Shown: positions 61,238 through 64,000 of the stretch, one piece after another
How the letters are laid out: every line of letters begins with the position of its first letter
Numbering within the stretch: the stretch's first letter is position 1
Made by a program: the position numbers and the translations under genes
Notes under the pieces: generated by a model
Databases searched by the model: none
What the model was told of the DNA's origin: nothing
The model's input: the letters and a program-made list of their open reading frames with translations, nothing else
NCBI RefSeq assembly: GCF_003024195.1
Contig: NZ_KZ679046.1
Location: forward strand, 1-64,000
Direction: 5' to 3'
DNA length: 64,000 bases
DNA from: Streptomyces dioscori
GTDB lineage: Bacteria > Actinomycetota > Actinomycetes > Streptomycetales > Streptomycetaceae

Positions 61238-62827
61238 GTGTTGAAGCGGAACCGGTCCCTGCGGCAGTTGTCGGTGATCGCGTCCATCACCTCCATGTCC
61301 CTGGTCGCGGGATGCGGAGTGTTCTCCTCGGACACCTCCGAGAGCGAGGGCCCGATCATCGTGGGCACGACCAGCGCACCCAGCACCCTCGACCCCGCCG
61401 CGTCCTGGGACGGGTCGTGGGAGCTGTTCCGCAACATCTACCAGACCCTCCTCAGCTACCCGTCCGGCGCGTCCGCGCCCGAGCCGGACGCCGCCGAGAG
61501 CTGCCGCTTCACCGACGACTCGAACCGCACGTACAGTTGCACGCTGCGGGAGGGGATGTCCTTCTCCGACGGGCACGCTCTCGACGCCGAGGCCGTGAAG
61601 CACTCCATCGACCGCATCCGGAAGATCGCCGTGGACGGCGGCCCCGCGGGACTGCTCGGCAGCCTGGCGCGGGTCGAGACGAAGGGGACGGACGAGGTCG
61701 TCTTCCGCCTCAACAAGCCGGACGCCACCTTCCCCTTCGTGCTCGCCACACCCGCCATGTCGATCGTCGACCCCGAGGAGTACCCGGCCGACGCCCTGCG
61801 CGAGGACAGCGAGGTCACCGGGTCGGGACCGTACGGCCTGGCGTCGTACGAGGAGGGGCAGGAGGCCCGGCTCGTCCGCAACGACAACTACAAGGGCTCC
61901 GCCGACCGCCAGAACAGCGCCGTCACCATCCGGTACTTCCAGGACTCGGACGAGATCATGGGCGCCCTGAAGGACCGCAAGATCGACGTCACCCTCCGCG
62001 GACTCGCCGCAGAGGACGTCGTCGCCCTGGAGGACCGGCGCGGCAAGGACGACATCCAGCTGGTGGAGGGCGCGGGCACGGAGATCCGCTACCTGGTCTT
62101 CAACCCGAAGGACCCGTGGGCCAGGAAGGCGGCGGTCCGCAAGGCCGTCGCGCAGGTCGTCGACCGGCCGGCCATCGCGCACGGCATCTACAAGGACACC
62201 GTCGAGCCGCTGTACTCCATGGTCCCGAGCGGACTGGCCGGCCACACCACCGGCTTCTTCGACGACTACGGCAGCCCGAGCACCTCCAAGGCCCGGCAGA
62301 TCCTCCTGGAGGCGGGCATCTCCGAACGCGTACCGCTCACCCTCTGGTACACGACGGACCGGTACGGCTCCACGACCAAGCCCGAGTTCGAGGAGCTGAG
62401 GCGGCAGCTCAACGAGACCGGCCTGTTCAGCGTCACCGTCAAGGGCCGCCCCTGGAAGACGTACGAAGCCGGTTACCGCAAGGGCGAGTACCCCGTGTTC
62501 GGCCGTGGCTGGTTCCCCGACTTCCCCGACGCCGAGAACTTCATCGCCCCGTTCGTCGGCGAACAGAACGCGCTCGGTACGCCCTACAAGTCGCCCGAGA
62601 TCACGGACGTGCTGCTGCCGGAGTCGCGCCGCCGGAGCGACCGCGGTGACGTCGTCGAGCAGTTCGAGAAGGCCCAGGACATCCTTGTGGACGACGTGCG
62701 GCTGCTGCCCCTGTGGCAGGGCAAGCAGTACATCGCCGCGAGTGAGGAGATCTCCGGCGTCGAGCGTTCCATCGACCCGTCGACGATCATGATGGTGTGG
62801 GAGCTGTCCCGCAAGACCAGCTGGTAG
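61238..62827 (+). CDS. peptide-type ABC transporter substrate-binding lipoprotein
   Basis: 529 residues. A lipoprotein signal with lipobox SLVAGC is followed by the SBP family 5 fold (IIVGTTSAPSTLDPAASWDG, CTLREGMSFSDGHALDAE, EIRYLVFNPKDPWARKAAVR). It binds an oligopeptide or similar solute outside the membrane. GTG 61238 fits GAGGAG 7 bases upstream; GTG 61232 is too close. No permease or ATPase genes are beside it, so it must use a distant partner. Confidence 0.9.
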   Translation: MLKRNRSLRQLSVIASITSMSLVAGCGVFSSDTSESEGPIIVGTTSAPSTLDPAASWDGSWELFRNIYQTLLSYPSGASAPEPDAAESCRFTDDSNRTYSCTLREGMSFSDGHALDAEAVKHSIDRIRKIAVDGGPAGLLGSLARVETKGTDEVVFRLNKPDATFPFVLATPAMSIVDPEEYPADALREDSEVTGSGPYGLASYEEGQEARLVRNDNYKGSADRQNSAVTIRYFQDSDEIMGALKDRKIDVTLRGLAAEDVVALEDRRGKDDIQLVEGAGTEIRYLVFNPKDPWARKAAVRKAVAQVVDRPAIAHGIYKDTVEPLYSMVPSGLAGHTTGFFDDYGSPSTSKARQILLEAGISERVPLTLWYTTDRYGSTTKPEFEELRRQLNETGLFSVTVKGRPWKTYEAGYRKGEYPVFGRGWFPDFPDAENFIAPFVGEQNALGTPYKSPEITDVLLPESRRRSDRGDVVEQFEKAQDILVDDVRLLPLWQGKQYIAASEEISGVERSIDPSTIMMVWELSRKTSW

Positions 62828-62928
62828 CGGGCGGGGGCGGGCCGAGTCGTCCGGGAGTCCGGCCGATTGTCAGTGGGCGGCGGTAGGTTCTGAGGACCGG
62901 AAACAACCGCACCTGTAAGGAAGTTCAC

Positions 62929-63612
62929 GTGACCGACACCGCCATGCTGCCCGAGTCCTGGCGCGGCGTCCTGGGCGAAGAGCTGCAGAAGCCCTACTTC
63001 AAGGAGCTCACCGAGTTCGTGGAGGAGGAGCGCGAGAAGGGGCCCGTCTTCCCGCCGCGCGACGAGGTCTTCGCCGCGCTCGACGCGACTCCTTACGACC
63101 GCGTGAAGGTGCTCGTCCTCGGCCAGGACCCGTACCACGGCGAGGGCCAGGGCCACGGCCTGTGCTTCTCGGTCCGGCCCGGTGTGAGGACGCCGCCCTC
63201 CTTGCGCAACATCTACAAGGAGATGAAGGAGGAGCTGGGCCACCCGGTGCCGGACAACGGCTATCTGATGCCGTGGGCCGAGCAGGGCGTCCTGCTGCTC
63301 AACGCGGTGCTGACGGTCCGCTCCGGAGAGGCCAACTCGCACAAGGGCAAGGGCTGGGAGAAGTTCACGGACGCGGTGATCCGGGCCGTGGCCGACCGGC
63401 CCGACCCGGCGGTGTTCGTCCTGTGGGGCAACTACGCGCAGAAGAAGCTCCCGCTGATCGACGAGGCGCGGCACATCGTCGTCAAGGGCGCGCACCCCTC
63501 GCCGCTGTCCGCGAAGAAGTTCTTCGGCTCGCGCCCCTTCACCCAGATCGACGAGGCGATCGAGAAGCAGGGCCACGCCCCGATCGACTGGCGCATCCCG
63601 AACCTCGGCTGA
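62929..63612 (+). CDS. ung: uracil-DNA glycosylase, family 1
   Basis: 227 residues. Motif A GQDPYHGEGQGHGLCFSV with the catalytic Asp, motif LLNAVLTVRSGEANSHKGKG, and motif B HPSPLSAKKFFGS. It removes uracil from DNA. AAGGAAG precedes GTG 62929. Short intergenic 62828-62928 holds its promoter. Confidence 0.96.
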   Translation: MTDTAMLPESWRGVLGEELQKPYFKELTEFVEEEREKGPVFPPRDEVFAALDATPYDRVKVLVLGQDPYHGEGQGHGLCFSVRPGVRTPPSLRNIYKEMKEELGHPVPDNGYLMPWAEQGVLLLNAVLTVRSGEANSHKGKGWEKFTDAVIRAVADRPDPAVFVLWGNYAQKKLPLIDEARHIVVKGAHPSPLSAKKFFGSRPFTQIDEAIEKQGHAPIDWRIPNLG

Positions 63613-63789
63613 CGCCCGGCCCGGCCCGGCCCGGTCCGCTCCGATCTGGGCCGGTCCGGTCCGGGCGATCCCGGTCCGGCGGGGGCGGTCCGGGAGACTC
63701 GGGCCGGTACCGGGTGATCCGTGTCCGGCCGGGTCGGACCGGATGCCGGTCCGGCCGAGTCGGGTGGGGGCGGCCCTGGGCTGTCCGGC
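63613..63789. repeat. GC-rich CCGG/GGTCCGG microrepeat after ung
   Basis: About 175 bases of reiterated ggcccggcc, ggtccgg and gtccggcc units without a plausible gene; probably slippage-generated intergenic DNA. Confidence 0.65.
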
Positions 63790-63836
63790 ACCTGGTCAGG
63801 ACTGCCCCCACGGGGGTGGGGCAGTCCTGACCAGGT
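63790..63836. terminator. long perfect hairpin downstream of ung
   Basis: acctggtcaggactgcccc and ggggcagtcctgaccaggt form a perfect 19-bp stem around a 9-base loop (63809-63817). It should terminate the ung transcript and perhaps shield the next gene. Confidence 0.85.
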
Positions 63837-63936
63837 CCGGCGGGCTGTGGCGGGCTCCGGCCCGGGGTGACGGCCCCGCCGCCCACGGGGCCGCCTCAGC
63901 TCGATTGCCGGTGCCTGCCGTTAGCGTCGGGGAGAG

Positions 63937-64000
63937 GTGGCGACGGCAGACGAGCGGGTGGAGGGCGACGCGGTGGCGGAGCAGCAGGAGCAGGCGGCGG
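63937..64000 (+). CDS. possible start of a gene cut by the window end
   Basis: GTG 63937 opens a frame VATADERVEGDAVAEQQEQ that runs out of the window. GGAGAG is immediately upstream with no spacer, and TAGCGT lies at 63922-63927. GTG 63958 or 63973 may be the true start. The product is not recognisable. Confidence 0.35.
   Translation, partial: MATADERVEGDAVAEQQEQAA

Overview
The window is high-GC actinobacterial chromosome, almost certainly Streptomyces. Codons are strongly GC-biased, GTG starts are frequent, and genes are chained by 4-base GTGA/ATGA overlaps. It holds Streptomyces/actinomycete core families (GarA-FtsR-bifunctional nuclease-MerR, DUF881/DUF1290, DUF5999). A gcvP with a tandem glycine riboswitch fits the genus. 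Positions 1-25 are the 3' end of a 5S rRNA followed by its terminator, so the window starts at the edge of an rRNA operon.

Layout. 0.2-14.1 kb is conserved core: a CDP-alcohol phosphatidyltransferase, a sugar-1-phosphate nucleotidyltransferase fused to a degenerate phosphomutase domain, a DUF881/small basic protein/DUF881 membrane set, a GarA-like FHA protein, two MerR regulators around a bifunctional nuclease, DNA polymerase IV, a PRC-barrel protein and riboswitch-controlled glycine dehydrogenase. 14.2-32.5 kb is looser housekeeping and accessory content: DUF5999, a GCS2-type ligase, a solute-binding/VWA protein, a CPBP protease, PhzF, PadR, SRPBCC, Clp-N and EamA proteins, a divergent MocR regulator/PNPOx pair, LysR, an isochorismatase-like protein without its catalytic triad, a Rieske lipoprotein and an S9 peptidase. 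57.4-64.0 kb returns to core: NUDIX, HipA-like/DUF3037, FabG plus SDR, a peptide-binding lipoprotein and uracil-DNA glycosylase.

The special region is 32.56-57.35 kb, an orphan phosphonate biosynthetic gene cluster of about 25 genes in two arms diverging from an AT-richer promoter island at 43.9-44.2 kb. The right arm begins with PEP mutase (diagnostic EDKTFPKVNS), phosphonopyruvate decarboxylase and an iron-type alcohol dehydrogenase, which together should make 2-hydroxyethylphosphonate. A 2OG/Fe(II) oxygenase, a pol-beta-type nucleotidyltransferase, an unknown protein, an extended SDR, an acyl-CoA-dehydrogenase-fold flavoenzyme, a class III aminotransferase, an SRPBCC protein and an ABC-2 exporter follow. 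The left arm has an unusual content for a phosphonate cluster: a ribonucleotide-reductase-like radical enzyme that has lost one of the two redox-active cysteines and the C-terminal cysteine tail, three dTMP-kinase-like paralogues (one with a broken P-loop), a DegT aminotransferase, a flavin reductase, a polyprenyl diphosphate synthase with a TTA codon, a methyltransferase, a Rieske oxygenase, DUF3237, an SDR and a PPOX protein.

How the genes may work together (inference): the PepM-Ppd-reductase module supplies a C-P headgroup. Nucleotide-handling enzymes then activate or remodel a nucleotide-linked intermediate, the repurposed RNR does radical chemistry on it, and aminotransferases, oxygenases and possibly a prenyl chain finish the product for ABC export. 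I do not recognise this gene set as any known phosphonate pathway. No cluster-situated regulator is visible; the one TTA codon I noticed suggests bldA control of part of the left arm.
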